Of a stretch of 64,000 nucleotides of DNA, positions 1 through 8,361 are shown one piece after another. Origin of the DNA: DATARH01 sp963705325 (lineage in GTDB: Bacteria > Pseudomonadota > Alphaproteobacteria > ATCC43930 > CGMCC-115725). Position 1 is the first letter of the stretch, and each line of letters opens with the position of its first letter. Where the stretch lies: NCBI GenBank assembly GCA_963705325.1, contig OY970069.1:3844001-3908000 (forward strand). The letters are read 5' to 3'. The notes beneath the pieces were generated by a model. That model ran no database searches. It was given only the letters and a program-made list of their open reading frames with translations, and was not told the DNA's origin. Made by a program: the position numbers and the translations under genes.

Positions 1-39
1 CAGAGCGGCTATCGAGACGCCCACATCGTGATGAATTAA
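1..39 (+). CDS. 3' end of an upstream gene, possibly a SPOR-domain protein
   Basis: The first 39 bases read in frame from base 1 as QSGYRDAHIVMN followed by TAA. The ending (GYRDAHIV) resembles the last strand of SPOR peptidoglycan-binding domains, and in many alphaproteobacteria a septal lytic transglycosylase of the RlpA type precedes the D-Ala-D-Ala carboxypeptidase gene. Only 12 residues are visible, so identity is a guess from context. Confidence 0.4.
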   Translation, partial: QSGYRDAHIVMN

Positions 40-69
40 GATGCCCTATCGAGAGGCGATGGAGGCGGA

Positions 70-1326
70 ATGCGCGTAGGTTGGCGGCACTGGTTCCTAA
101 CCGCCATCGCGGCCGCACTGCTGCTGTCGTTCGCCGATTACCAAGCGACCCGCGCGGCGCAGCCAACCCACAACAAGCCAACTCCTTCGGCCAAGCCGCC
201 TACCCAAGCTAGGCCAAAACCTCCCGCTGCGCCGGCAGCGCCTCCAGTACCCGGCGTGGCCCTCGATACCCTGGCGAAGCACGCGATCATCGTCGAAACC
301 GATACCGGCACCGTGCTCTTTAACAAGTATGCCGACGAGCGGATGCCACCAGCTTCGATGAGCAAGATCATGACCGCCTATGTGGTCTTCAGCATGCTCA
401 AGGAGGGCAAGGTCAAGCTGACCGACGAACTGCCCGTCAGCGAGAGGGCCTGGAAGCTCGGCGGATCAAAGATGTTTGTTGGTGTGGGCGCGCGCATCTC
501 GGTCGAGAATCTCATCCAAGGGATGCTGGTCCAGTCGGGCAACGATGCCTGCGTCGTGCTCGCCGAAGGCCTCGCCGGGAGTGAGGCGGCGTTTGCCGAT
601 CTGATGAACCAGAAGGCCGCCGAAATCGGGCTCAAGGACAGCCATTTCGCCAATGTGACCGGGCTGCCGGACCCCAACGACTGGATGACCGCTCGGGACC
701 TCGCCACGCTGGCCCTGCGGACGATCCGCGATTTTCCGGAATATTATCACTACTTTTCCGAAAAAGATTTTAATTTCAATAATATAAATCAGGCCAATCG
801 CAACCCTCTGCTATATCGGAACATCGGCGCCGACGGGCTTAAGACCGGTCACACCGATGAATCCGGCTACAGTCTGACGGCTTCGGCGGTGCGCGGTGAC
901 CGCCGCATTATCGTTGTCGTCAGCGGGCTTCCGTCGATGAAAGACCGGGCTAGCGAAGGCGAGCGGCTCGTCGAATGGGCGTTCCGCGAATTCAACAACT
1001 ACAAGCTGTTCGCCGCTGGCGAGAAGGTAGACGATGCCGAGGTCTGGCTCGGCACACAGCCCAGGGTGGGTTTGATGGTCGATCAGGATCTGACGATAAC
1101 AATGCCGCGCCGTGATCGCCGCGACATGAAGGTAACGGTCTCCTACGACGGACCGATCCCGGCGCCGGTAAAAAAAGGCGATCGGATCGGCAAGCTCGTC
1201 GTCACGGCACCGGACATCCAGCCGATCGAGCGGCCGCTCTTCGCCGCCGCGGACGTGCCGGCAATCGGCACGCTCGGTCGCATGGCAACGCTCGCGGCCT
1301 ATCTTATCTGGGGTAGCCGGCACTGA
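70..1326 (+). CDS. dacC: D-alanyl-D-alanine carboxypeptidase (penicillin-binding protein, serine peptidase S11)
   Basis: Trims the terminal D-Ala from peptidoglycan stem peptides in the periplasm. The 418-residue product has an N-terminal signal segment (about residues 8-30), a Pro-rich linker to about residue 62, then the S11 catalytic domain. Three active-site motifs are visible: SxxK (SMSK, 96-99), SGN (156-158) and KTG (258-260). The C-terminal part (about 330-400) fits the beta-sandwich domain of the PBP5 group. ATG at 70 is preceded by GGAGG at 6 bases, which fixes the start. The gene opens an operon with tmk and holB; its stop overlaps the presumed tmk start. dacC versus dacA or dacF cannot be separated by sequence alone. 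Confidence 0.93.
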   Translation: MRVGWRHWFLTAIAAALLLSFADYQATRAAQPTHNKPTPSAKPPTQARPKPPAAPAAPPVPGVALDTLAKHAIIVETDTGTVLFNKYADERMPPASMSKIMTAYVVFSMLKEGKVKLTDELPVSERAWKLGGSKMFVGVGARISVENLIQGMLVQSGNDACVVLAEGLAGSEAAFADLMNQKAAEIGLKDSHFANVTGLPDPNDWMTARDLATLALRTIRDFPEYYHYFSEKDFNFNNINQANRNPLLYRNIGADGLKTGHTDESGYSLTASAVRGDRRIIVVVSGLPSMKDRASEGERLVEWAFREFNNYKLFAAGEKVDDAEVWLGTQPRVGLMVDQDLTITMPRRDRRDMKVTVSYDGPIPAPVKKGDRIGKLVVTAPDIQPIERPLFAAADVPAIGTLGRMATLAAYLIWGSRH

Positions 1327-1961
1327 GCGCGCGCGGGTACTTCATCACCCTTGAAGGCGGGGAGGGGGCGGGAAAATCCACCCAGGCGAAGCTCCTTGTC
1401 GGGGCCCTGGAGCGCGCCGGGATCGCCGCGACAGTGACGCGCGAACCCGGTGGTTCACCTGGTGCCGAAGCAATCCGCCAGCTGTTGATCGAGGGTGAAA
1501 CCGAACGTTGGGATGCCATCGGCGAGGTGCTGTTGCTCTATGCGGCGCGGCGCGAACATATCGCCAAGCTGATCAAGCCGGCGCTCGCAGCAGGCCGCTG
1601 GGTGATCTGTGATCGTTTCAACGATTCGACCTTGGCGTATCAAGGTTATGGCCGCGGCGTGCCGCTCGCCGAGCTTGCGAAGCTGCAACGGTTCGCGATT
1701 GGCGATTTTCTGCCCGACCTGACCTTGATCCTCGATCTGCCGGTCGAGGACGGGTTCGCGCGCGCGGCACTGCGGCCACGCCGCGCCGACCGATTTGAGC
1801 GGCTCGATCGGGATTTTCACCAGAGGCTGCGCATCGGGTTTCACGCGATTGCCGCCTCCGAGCCGGAACGTTGCGTCGTGATACCCGCGTCCGAGCCGGT
1901 TGACGAGGTGCATAAGGTTATCGTCGCCACGCTAGTCCAGCGCTTTAGCGTCAAGCTATGA
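1323..1961 (+). CDS. tmk: Thymidylate kinase, apparent CTG start
   Basis: Phosphorylates dTMP to dTDP for DNA synthesis. The P-loop GGEGAGKST is at residues 12-20 if translation starts at 1323. The DRF substrate motif (VICDRFNDSTLAYQG) and an Arg-rich lid (RPRRADRFERLD) follow. The first ATG/GTG-type codon in frame (GTG/ACG region near 1434) lies downstream of the P-loop, so it cannot be the real start. Upstream, the frame is closed by TAG at 1314-1316, and the only near-cognate start between is CTG at 1323, overlapping the dacC TGA as CTGA. That gives 212 residues, the usual Tmk length. GGGG lies about 10 bases upstream. The product is secure; the CTG start is inferred. Confidence 0.9.
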   Translation: MSARGYFITLEGGEGAGKSTQAKLLVGALERAGIAATVTREPGGSPGAEAIRQLLIEGETERWDAIGEVLLLYAARREHIAKLIKPALAAGRWVICDRFNDSTLAYQGYGRGVPLAELAKLQRFAIGDFLPDLTLILDLPVEDGFARAALRPRRADRFERLDRDFHQRLRIGFHAIAASEPERCVVIPASEPVDEVHKVIVATLVQRFSVKL

Positions 1962-3010
1962 CTATCGAGCTGATCGCGCCGCCGCCGCGCGCTAATCCCG
2001 ATCTTCTCGGCCACGAGGCCGCAGAAGCCACGCTGCGGCAGAATTTCGACGCTGGCCGGTTGCCGCATGCGCTGCTCCTGACGGGGCCGCGCGGCATCGG
2101 CAAGGCGACATTGGCGTTTCGCCTGGCCCGCTATGTGCTGTCGACGCGGGACGAAACGACGTCGCACGACATGTTCGGGGATGCGGCGGCGGCGTCGCCT
2201 GGCGGCAGTCTCGCAGTGCTGCCGGAGAGCGGCGTGTTTCGGCGCGTCGCGGGCGGCGGCCACGCGGACCTACTGACCGTCGAGCGCGCCTATGATCCGC
2301 GGCGCAAGCGCCTGCGCGGCGAGATTGTCGTCGTCGACACGCGCGAGGTCGGTGCCTTTCTGCGCCTGACCTCGGCCGAAGGCGGCTGGCGCGTGGTCAT
2401 TGTTGACGGCGCCGACGAAATGAACCGCAACGCGGCCAACTCACTACTAAAAATCCTTGAAGAACCACCTCGGCGAGCGCTGTTGATACTCGTTGCGCAT
2501 AGCGTTGGCCGGCTGCTGCCGACAATCCGCTCGCGATGCCGCCACGTGCCGCTGGCGCCACTGTCGGACGCCGTCGTGCGAGATCTGCTGGCGCGCTATT
2601 GCCCCGATCTTGATCCCAATGAGGCCGACGCCGTCGTCGCGCTCGCCGAGGGGAGTATCGGGCGGGCGCTGGAGCTGGTTGCCTCCGGCGGGGTCGAGCT
2701 TTCCAACGCGCTGACCGCGATGCTGGCCCGGCGCGGCGGTATCGACGTGCTTGCGCTACACGGCTTCGCCGATCGTTTGGCGCGCCCCGATGCCGAAGAC
2801 AGCTACCGAACGGTCGAGGAGTTGTTGCGCCAGCACGTCGCTCACCTCGCCATTGACGCAGCGCGGCGCGGAACCCCTGCGGAGGCGGCGCGTTGGGCGA
2901 AGGTGCGGAGCGAAATCGGCGATGCGTTCGCCCGCGCCGATGGCCTCAACCTCGATCGGAAACAGACGATTATGAGCGCGGTCTGGGCGATCGATCGAGC
3001 AGCGGGCTAG
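1958..3010 (+). CDS. holB: DNA polymerase III subunit delta prime
   Basis: Part of the clamp-loader complex that places the sliding clamp on primed DNA. The 350-residue product has a Walker A-like GPRGIGKAT (43-51), in which Ala replaces the usual Ser/Thr after Lys, as expected for a subunit that does not hydrolyse ATP productively. It also has the clamp-loader signature NSLLKILEEPP (161-171) and a sensor/SRC-like segment RSRCRHVPL (191-199). It overlaps tmk by ATGA, consistent with translational coupling. The neighbouring tatD gene completes the common tmk-holB-tatD order, although metG, often found between holB and tatD, is absent here. Confidence 0.93.
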   Translation: MTIELIAPPPRANPDLLGHEAAEATLRQNFDAGRLPHALLLTGPRGIGKATLAFRLARYVLSTRDETTSHDMFGDAAAASPGGSLAVLPESGVFRRVAGGGHADLLTVERAYDPRRKRLRGEIVVVDTREVGAFLRLTSAEGGWRVVIVDGADEMNRNAANSLLKILEEPPRRALLILVAHSVGRLLPTIRSRCRHVPLAPLSDAVVRDLLARYCPDLDPNEADAVVALAEGSIGRALELVASGGVELSNALTAMLARRGGIDVLALHGFADRLARPDAEDSYRTVEELLRQHVAHLAIDAARRGTPAEAARWAKVRSEIGDAFARADGLNLDRKQTIMSAVWAIDRAAG

Positions 3011-3018
3011 AGTTCACG

Positions 3019-3810
3019 ATGCTCGTCGACAGCCATTGCCATCTCGATTTCCCCGATTTCGCGCCCGAGCGCGACGCGGTCATCGCGCGCGCCTTTGCCG
3101 CCGGGGTCGGCACGATGCTGACGATATGCACCCGGCTCGACCAGTTCACCGGGGTCGAGGCGATCGCCTCATCCGATCCGCGCATCTGGTGCTCGGTCGG
3201 CGCTCACCCGCACGAGGCCACCGATCATTCCGATCTCCTCACCGATCGGCTGGTCGTGCTCGGCGCTCATCCGCGGGTCGTCGGCATCGGCGAGACAGGG
3301 CTGGATTTCCATTACGATCTGAGCCCGCGCGACATCCAGGAGCGGGTGTTTCGTACCCATATCGCCGCGTCTCGGGCGACCGGCCTGCCGCTCATCATCC
3401 ATGCGCGCGAAGCCGACGCGGAGATAGCCGCGATCCTCGCCGCGGAACACCCGCCGCCGGGCGTGCTGCACTGCTTTACCGGGACCAGGGCGCTTGCCGA
3501 GGCTGCCCTCGAACTCGGCTTCTACATCTCAATCTCGGGGATCGTGACGTTTCGCAACGCCGAGGATCTGCGCGCGATCGTCCGCGATCTGCCGCTCGAT
3601 CGGCTGCTGGTCGAAACGGACGCGCCGTACCTGGCGCCAGTGCCATATCGCGGCAAGCGCAATGAGCCGGCCTTTGTCGCGGCAACAGCGGCCTTTGTCG
3701 CGGAATTGAAGGGCATCAGCACGGAGGCGCTGGCCGAAGCGACGACGGCGAATTTCTTCCGCCTGTTCTCGAAGGCGCAACCGCCAGTGTTGTCTTCCGC
3801 CAGGCCATGA
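3019..3810 (+). CDS. tatD: TatD-family metal-dependent deoxyribonuclease/hydrolase
   Basis: A TIM-barrel hydrolase of the TatD family, whose members have 3'-5' exonuclease or D-aminoacyl-type hydrolase activity. ATG at 3019 gives 263 residues, the family length; the frame stays open upstream into holB but has no family similarity there. Metal ligands are in place: HxH (H6, H8 in DSHCHLDF), E92 (GETGLD), H128, H151 and D201 (VETDAPYLAP). The start lies 8 bases after the holB stop and the end overlaps the next gene as ATGA, so it belongs to the same operon. Confidence 0.92.
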   Translation: MLVDSHCHLDFPDFAPERDAVIARAFAAGVGTMLTICTRLDQFTGVEAIASSDPRIWCSVGAHPHEATDHSDLLTDRLVVLGAHPRVVGIGETGLDFHYDLSPRDIQERVFRTHIAASRATGLPLIIHAREADAEIAAILAAEHPPPGVLHCFTGTRALAEAALELGFYISISGIVTFRNAEDLRAIVRDLPLDRLLVETDAPYLAPVPYRGKRNEPAFVAATAAFVAELKGISTEALAEATTANFFRLFSKAQPPVLSSARP

Positions 3811-4580
3811 AAATCACCATGCTCGGTTGCGGACCGTCGATGGGCGTGCCGGCGATCGGCAACGATTGGGGCGCCTGCGATCCCAGCGATCCGCGTAACA
3901 GGCGGCGCCGCGCGTCTCTCCTCATCGAATGCCGCGGCAAGGTGATCCTGATCGACACGTCGCCCGATCTGCGGGACCAGTTGCTCGACGCCGAGGTCAA
4001 GCGTGTTGACGCGGTGATCATGACCCACGCGCACGCCGACCATGTCCACGGGATCGACGATCTGCGCGCGGTCAACCGGTTGATGCGTCAGCCGATCGCG
4101 CTCTATGCCGACGCCACGACGCTCGCCGAAATCGAGCAGCGTTTCGGCTACGTGTTCGAGCCAGTGCCGCCCACCGGGTTCTTCTACAAGCCGACCCTGA
4201 CGCCCCAGGTCATCGACGGCCCGTTCATCGCCGCCGGCATCCCGGTCATGCCGTTCACGCAGGATCATGGCTTCAGCACGACGCTGGGCTTGCGGATCGG
4301 CGCTTTTGCATACTCGACCGACGTCACTGAGCTCGACGACACGGCGTTCGCGGCGCTCATGGGCGTCGAGGCCTGGATCGTCGATTGCCTGCGATATGAG
4401 CCACATGCGACGCACAGCCATCTCGCCAAGACGCTAGGCTGGATCGAACGCGTCAACCCCAAGCGCGCGGTGCTGACGCATCTCGACCGGCCGCTCGATT
4501 ACGCCGAACTCGCGGCCCGCTTGCCGCCGGGGGTCGAACCGGGGCAGGACGGCCTGGTCATCGAGCTTGCCGATCCGTGA
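3807..4580 (+). CDS. MBL-fold metal hydrolase, PhnP-like
   Basis: A 257-residue metallo-beta-lactamase-fold protein. The zinc motif HAHADH is at 74-79 within THAHADHVHGIDD, and later metal ligands lie in the D-rich YSTDVTELDD segment and near the C-terminal LTHLD. The opening GCGPSMGVPAIGNDWGACD is typical of the PhnP/phosphoribosyl cyclic phosphate phosphodiesterase-like group, which sits beside tatD in many alphaproteobacteria without any phosphonate genes. The physiological substrate is unknown. It is coupled to tatD by ATGA overlap. Confidence 0.85.
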   Translation: MKITMLGCGPSMGVPAIGNDWGACDPSDPRNRRRRASLLIECRGKVILIDTSPDLRDQLLDAEVKRVDAVIMTHAHADHVHGIDDLRAVNRLMRQPIALYADATTLAEIEQRFGYVFEPVPPTGFFYKPTLTPQVIDGPFIAAGIPVMPFTQDHGFSTTLGLRIGAFAYSTDVTELDDTAFAALMGVEAWIVDCLRYEPHATHSHLAKTLGWIERVNPKRAVLTHLDRPLDYAELAARLPPGVEPGQDGLVIELADP

Positions 4581-4658
4581 ACTTGCGGTGCAGAAGACCG
4601 TTCACCTCGCGGATGCCCGCATAACAAAACCGCTCAACGGCAGCTAGGCTACGCGGCC

Positions 4659-5006
4659 TTACTCGCCGAAGGTGAAGGTCCAGGCGTACCCATCGGCAAG
4701 GTTAATGACCGCCTCAATGATGTGGCAACCCAAGGCTTCGACGTGTATCTGCTCGCCGAATGAATATCGCTGCGGCCCCGAGCCAAACCCCCCGCAGTGT
4801 CCCCGGTTTAGGACAACGCTCTTCACGCTTAGCGTGTCAACGGTGACGCTACAAGCCAGTGTCCCAACCGGTGCCCCGGAAGACGGCCACATCCCCCCGT
4901 ACTTCATGCCGAATGACGCAGAGCACTTCATAGGTGCCTCTTCGGCGCAGACCGGGGCCGAAGCGAGCAGCAGGCCGGCGAGCAGTGGTGCTAATAGGCG
5001 TTTCAT
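4659..5006 (-). CDS. Small secreted protein of unknown function
   Basis: A 115-residue protein with a clear signal peptide (MKRLLAPLLAGLLLASAPVCAEE). The mature part carries four Cys (MKCSAS, TLACSV, GHCGGF, LGCHII), suggesting one or two disulfides in the periplasm. ATG at 5006 is preceded by GGAGA at 7 bases, which favours it over a TTG six codons earlier. The gene stands alone, convergent with the operon on its left and divergent from a GNAT gene on its right. I do not recognise the family. Confidence 0.6.
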   Translation of the reverse strand: MKRLLAPLLAGLLLASAPVCAEEAPMKCSASFGMKYGGMWPSSGAPVGTLACSVTVDTLSVKSVVLNRGHCGGFGSGPQRYSFGEQIHVEALGCHIIEAVINLADGYAWTFTFGE

Positions 5007-5082
5007 GTCATCTCCGTTAAGCAACTGGGCTGACGGTAACCTCGTCCAATTCAGTAAGAGATAGAAACTTCGTCATTGGGCG

Positions 5083-5643
5083 GTGGAGGCGTTGCAAGAG
5101 GGTATTTCATGCTTCCATGCTTACATGGCGAGTAACGGAGGCGGTTCAGGGCGTCGGAGCTGTTTGGGCAGAAGTCTCCCGACCTCCATTATCCGCGCCG
5201 CACGACCCGACGAGCGCAAGATCGTCGAAGGCATTGTCCGTCAGGCATACTCGATCTATCTCGACCGGATGGACAAGGCGCCGGGCCCGATGCTCGACGA
5301 CTATGCGGCGCTGATTGGTGACGGCGCGGTCAGCGTGCTCGATGAGGGCGGCGACATTCGCGCGATCATCGTGCTGCTGCCGCGGCCCGATCATTTGCTA
5401 CTCGACAACATCGCGGTGCGACCCGACAGCCAGGGCTTCGGGTTCGGCCGCCGGTTGATCGCGTTCGCCGAGGCCGAAGCGCATCGGCTCGGCATCAATG
5501 AGCTACGGCTTTACACGCATCAAACGATGGTCGAGAACATCGCGCTGTATACACGGCTCGGCTTTGTCGAAACCGGACGCGGCCACGAGAATGGCTACGA
5601 TCGCGTGTTCATGACGAAGTCTTTGGGATCAAACGGTATCTAA
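5083..5643 (+). CDS. GNAT-family N-acetyltransferase
   Basis: The GNAT fold runs from about residue 34 to the end: LLLDNIAVRPDSQGFGFGRRLI is the beta4/acetyl-CoA loop (the usual Q/RxxGxG/A reads Q-G-F-G-F-G), followed by NIALYTRLGFVETGR, the classical C-terminal strand. Substrate unknown. The start is uncertain: GTG 5083, ATG 5125 and TTG 5164 are all in frame, and only the last has a GGAG close upstream, so the first 15-27 residues may not be translated. No operon partner is evident. Confidence 0.75.
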   Translation: MEALQEGISCFHAYMASNGGGSGRRSCLGRSLPTSIIRAARPDERKIVEGIVRQAYSIYLDRMDKAPGPMLDDYAALIGDGAVSVLDEGGDIRAIIVLLPRPDHLLLDNIAVRPDSQGFGFGRRLIAFAEAEAHRLGINELRLYTHQTMVENIALYTRLGFVETGRGHENGYDRVFMTKSLGSNGI

Positions 5644-5648
5644 TTTTC

Positions 5649-5664
5649 CATAATATATATTATG
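5649..5664. repeat. 16-bp perfect AT palindrome between convergent genes
   Basis: CATAATATATATTATG is identical to its own reverse complement and is almost pure A/T in a GC-rich window. It lies between the ends of a plus-strand GNAT gene (stop 5643) and a minus-strand methyltransferase gene (stop 5696). It could form a weak bidirectional stem or be a protein-binding site; nothing decides between these. Confidence 0.6.
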
Positions 5665-5695
5665 CGTCTCACGATAACGATGACGCCAGCCTTTG

Positions 5696-6505
5696 TCAGC
5701 GATACGCCAATGACCAACCCGTCCCTCGCAACCAGCAATCTTCTTCAGGAATGTCGTCCCGGCGATAGAGTCGCGTGACGTCTTCGGCGCCGCCGCGCGC
5801 GAACGCTTCCGCTAACGCGGAGGCGGCTTTCTCGTCGCGACCGCCAGCACACGGGAATATGGCGACTTGCGAGATCTGCCACGCGAGGTACTCTTCACCG
5901 CGTCGCTCGATGCGAAACACCGCGCCGTGACGTATGTCGCCATTTGGGAAGCCAGCCTCGGTCAGCGGGACAATCAGCCGGCCACCTTCCTTCAGACGGT
6001 CGAGCCAATTCGGCAGCGGATGGGTGGCGCCGGCGTTGACATAGATGACATCTGCCGGTGGGAAATCGACCTGTGTCCCATCGCCCGCAACGACCGTGGC
6101 CTGAGACCACCCCGTCAAGTGTCGGGCGCTGCGCGCGGCAAGTTCCGGATCATATTCGATCGCCGTGACCTTGCCACGTCGACCGACGAGTTGCGCCAAG
6201 ATCGCCGTATAATAGCCGTTGCCGGTACCGATATGCACGACGTGCTCGCCGGCTCTCGGCGCGGCAGCGGACATCAGCCACGCATGCAGCGACGGCTGGC
6301 CATTGTTGAGGTTGCGTTCCGGCAAGATCGCCACGATAACATCGTCGTAGATGTAGACGGGGTTTCGGCTTGGCGTTGTGGCGTAGCCGCGGCCGCGCCG
6401 TCCCCAGCGCACGATTTGCCACGGCCCCGGCGCCAGGAAATCCTCGCGCGGCACCACGGCGAATGCCTTCTCGACCCGCCGGTCGGTAGCGCCGAAGATC
6501 GCCAT
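5696..6505 (-). CDS. Protein-L-isoaspartate O-methyltransferase-like methyltransferase
   Basis: A 269-residue SAM-dependent methyltransferase of the PCMT group, which repairs isoaspartyl residues. The SAM-binding glycine loop VVHIGTGNGYYT (89-100) and the preceding PSLHAWLMSAA resemble PCMT-like proteins; the C-terminal half is longer than in classical Pcm. The frame upstream of ATG 6505 still reads family-like sequence (IVRRAFAKQT), but meets TGA before any ATG, GTG or TTG. Either the true start is non-canonical or a base change has cut off the first residues. Function as a repair enzyme is inferred from fold only. Confidence 0.72.
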   Translation of the reverse strand: MAIFGATDRRVEKAFAVVPREDFLAPGPWQIVRWGRRGRGYATTPSRNPVYIYDDVIVAILPERNLNNGQPSLHAWLMSAAAPRAGEHVVHIGTGNGYYTAILAQLVGRRGKVTAIEYDPELAARSARHLTGWSQATVVAGDGTQVDFPPADVIYVNAGATHPLPNWLDRLKEGGRLIVPLTEAGFPNGDIRHGAVFRIERRGEEYLAWQISQVAIFPCAGGRDEKAASALAEAFARGGAEDVTRLYRRDDIPEEDCWLRGTGWSLAYR

Positions 6506-6644
6506 CGTCTGCTTTGCAAAAGCACGCCGGACGATCGCAAGCTCGCCTTTTCAATTCATCTGCCTGTCGACGGATGACGGGAATTAAGCGCGAGGATAGC
6601 ATAGCGCCGCATCCCCCCTTTAAATGCCGTGAAAGGATGCCGCC

Positions 6645-7088
6645 GTGCATCTCCCGTCGGGCTGTCACCTCAGCGTCGAACGGAACCCTACCTGGCAGGA
6701 TCGCGAATTCATCGACGAGCAACTCGGCGACTACAACGCGCCGTTTCTGTCAGATCATCGCTACGACTATTTCGGCCTGTTCGTGCGCGACGACGCCGGC
6801 GCGATCCACGCCGGGCTCATCGGCAGTCTTTACGCCGGCTGGCTCTTCATCAATCTGCTATGGGTGGGTGTCGCGTTGCGACGCCGCGGCATCGGCAGCG
6901 CGCTAATCGCCGAGGCCGAGCGCCGCGCCATCGCGTTCGGTTGCCACTCGGCCCATGTCGATACGTTTTCGTTTCAGGGGCCCGATTTCTATCCGAGGTT
7001 CGGATACGAGGTGTTTGGGGTGCTGGAGTACCCACCCGACCATCAAAGGATTTTCCTGCGAAAGCGGCTGATCCCCGAGGAGGCGTGA
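6645..7088 (+). CDS. GNAT-family N-acetyltransferase
   Basis: A 147-residue single-domain GNAT protein. The core is LLWVGVALRRRGIGSALIAEAE, with the R-R-x-G-I-G/A acetyl-CoA pyrophosphate loop, and the C-terminal segment has PRFGYEVFGVLEYP. GTG at 6645 is chosen; GAAAGGA lies about 9 bases upstream. It abuts the GFA gene (stop 7088, next start 7089) and shares an operon with it, mazG and another GNAT gene. Substrate unknown. Confidence 0.82.
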   Translation: MHLPSGCHLSVERNPTWQDREFIDEQLGDYNAPFLSDHRYDYFGLFVRDDAGAIHAGLIGSLYAGWLFINLLWVGVALRRRGIGSALIAEAERRAIAFGCHSAHVDTFSFQGPDFYPRFGYEVFGVLEYPPDHQRIFLRKRLIPEEA

Positions 7089-7568
7089 ATGCCGATGCGT
7101 CTGGAAGGCTCATGCCGCTGCGGGGCGGTCTCGTTTACCGTCGACAGCCACACGCCCTACCCCTATCAGCGCTGCTATTGCTCGATCTGCCGCAAGAGCG
7201 ATGGCGGTGGCGGTTACGCGATCAACATCATGGGGATAGCCGACACCCTTAAAGTGCGCGGGAAGCGCGACCTCGGGGTGTGGAACGCGCCGATCGACGG
7301 CCACAAGGGCTCGGCCGACCGCCATTACTGCAAGCGCTGCGGCTGCGCGTTGTGGGTCAGCGACGATGCTTGGCCCGAGCTGATGCACCCGTTCGCCTCG
7401 GCGATCGATACCGAGCTGCCGAAACCGCCAGCCAATGTCCACTTGCTGCTGCGCGACAAGGCGAGCTGGGTCGAACCCGAGGTCGGTGCCGGCGACGATT
7501 GCTTTGACGGCTACCCCGAATTGTCGATCGAAGAATGGCATAAGCGGCGGGGCTTATGGATCGAGTGA
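7089..7568 (+). CDS. GFA-family zinc protein (glutathione-dependent formaldehyde-activating enzyme fold)
   Basis: A 159-residue protein of the GFA/CENP-V fold. Zinc-binding cysteines are arranged as in the family: GSCRCGAV near the N-terminus, CYCSICRKS, then HYCKRCGCALWV. The named activity of the family founder (glutathione-formaldehyde adduct formation) is not established for most members, so only the fold is safe. It begins one base after the upstream GNAT stop and is followed by mazG after 7 bases. Confidence 0.85.
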   Translation: MPMRLEGSCRCGAVSFTVDSHTPYPYQRCYCSICRKSDGGGGYAINIMGIADTLKVRGKRDLGVWNAPIDGHKGSADRHYCKRCGCALWVSDDAWPELMHPFASAIDTELPKPPANVHLLLRDKASWVEPEVGAGDDCFDGYPELSIEEWHKRRGLWIE

Positions 7569-7575
7569 GGCGGCA

Positions 7576-8361
7576 ATGACCCACGCGTATCGTTCGATCG
7601 ACAAGCTGCTGGCCATCATGGCGCGGCTGCGCGACCGCGAGCGCGGCTGCCCGTGGGACCGCGAGCAGGATTTCGCGACAATCGCGCCCTACACGATCGA
7701 GGAAGCCTATGAAGTCGCCGACGCCATCGAGCGCGGCGACATGGCGGCGCTAAAGGACGAGCTGGGCGATCTCCTGTTTCAGGTCGTGTTCCACGCGCGG
7801 ATGGCCGAAGAAGCCGGGCTCTTTGCCTTTGACGACGTAACAAAAGCTATATCCGACAAGATGATACGGCGGCATCCTCATGTCTTCGGCGATGCCGACA
7901 TTCGCTCGGCGGCGGCCCAGACCGAAGCCTGGGAGGCGCACAAAGCCGCCGAACGCGCGGCGAGCGGCAACTTTTCGAGCGTACTCGACGGCGTCGCCCT
8001 CTCCTATCCGGCGCTGCTGCGCGCCGCCAAGGTATCGCGGCGCGCGGCGCGGATCGGCTTCGACTGGCCCGACGCGCAAGGCGTCATCGCAAAAATCACC
8101 GAGGAAGTCGCTGAAATCGAAGCCGAAATGCGCGACGGCGCAAGCCACGACCGGCTCGAAGACGAGGTCGGCGATCTGTTGTTCGCGGCCGCCAACCTGG
8201 CGCGCAAGCTCGATGTCGAGCCGGAAACCGCGCTGCGCCGCGCGACGGCGAAATTTGAGCGGCGATTCCGCGCAGTCGAAGCGCTGGCGGCCGAGCGAGG
8301 CGTCGGGAAAGACCTCGATGCGCTCGAGGCGCTGTGGCAAGAGGTCAAGCGCGCGGAATGA
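7576..8361 (+). CDS. mazG: Nucleoside triphosphate pyrophosphohydrolase MazG
   Basis: Hydrolyses NTPs and dNTPs to the monophosphate plus PPi, cleaning the nucleotide pool. ATG at 7576 gives 261 residues, the normal length for two-domain MazG. Both MazG repeats show the EExxE ... ExxD metal motif: EEAYEVADAI with DELGDLLFQVVFH in the first, and EEVAEIEAEM with DEVGDLLFAAANLAR in the second. The opening CPWDREQDF is the usual family signature. The stop overlaps the following GNAT start as ATGA. Confidence 0.95.
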   Translation: MTHAYRSIDKLLAIMARLRDRERGCPWDREQDFATIAPYTIEEAYEVADAIERGDMAALKDELGDLLFQVVFHARMAEEAGLFAFDDVTKAISDKMIRRHPHVFGDADIRSAAAQTEAWEAHKAAERAASGNFSSVLDGVALSYPALLRAAKVSRRAARIGFDWPDAQGVIAKITEEVAEIEAEMRDGASHDRLEDEVGDLLFAAANLARKLDVEPETALRRATAKFERRFRAVEALAAERGVGKDLDALEALWQEVKRAE

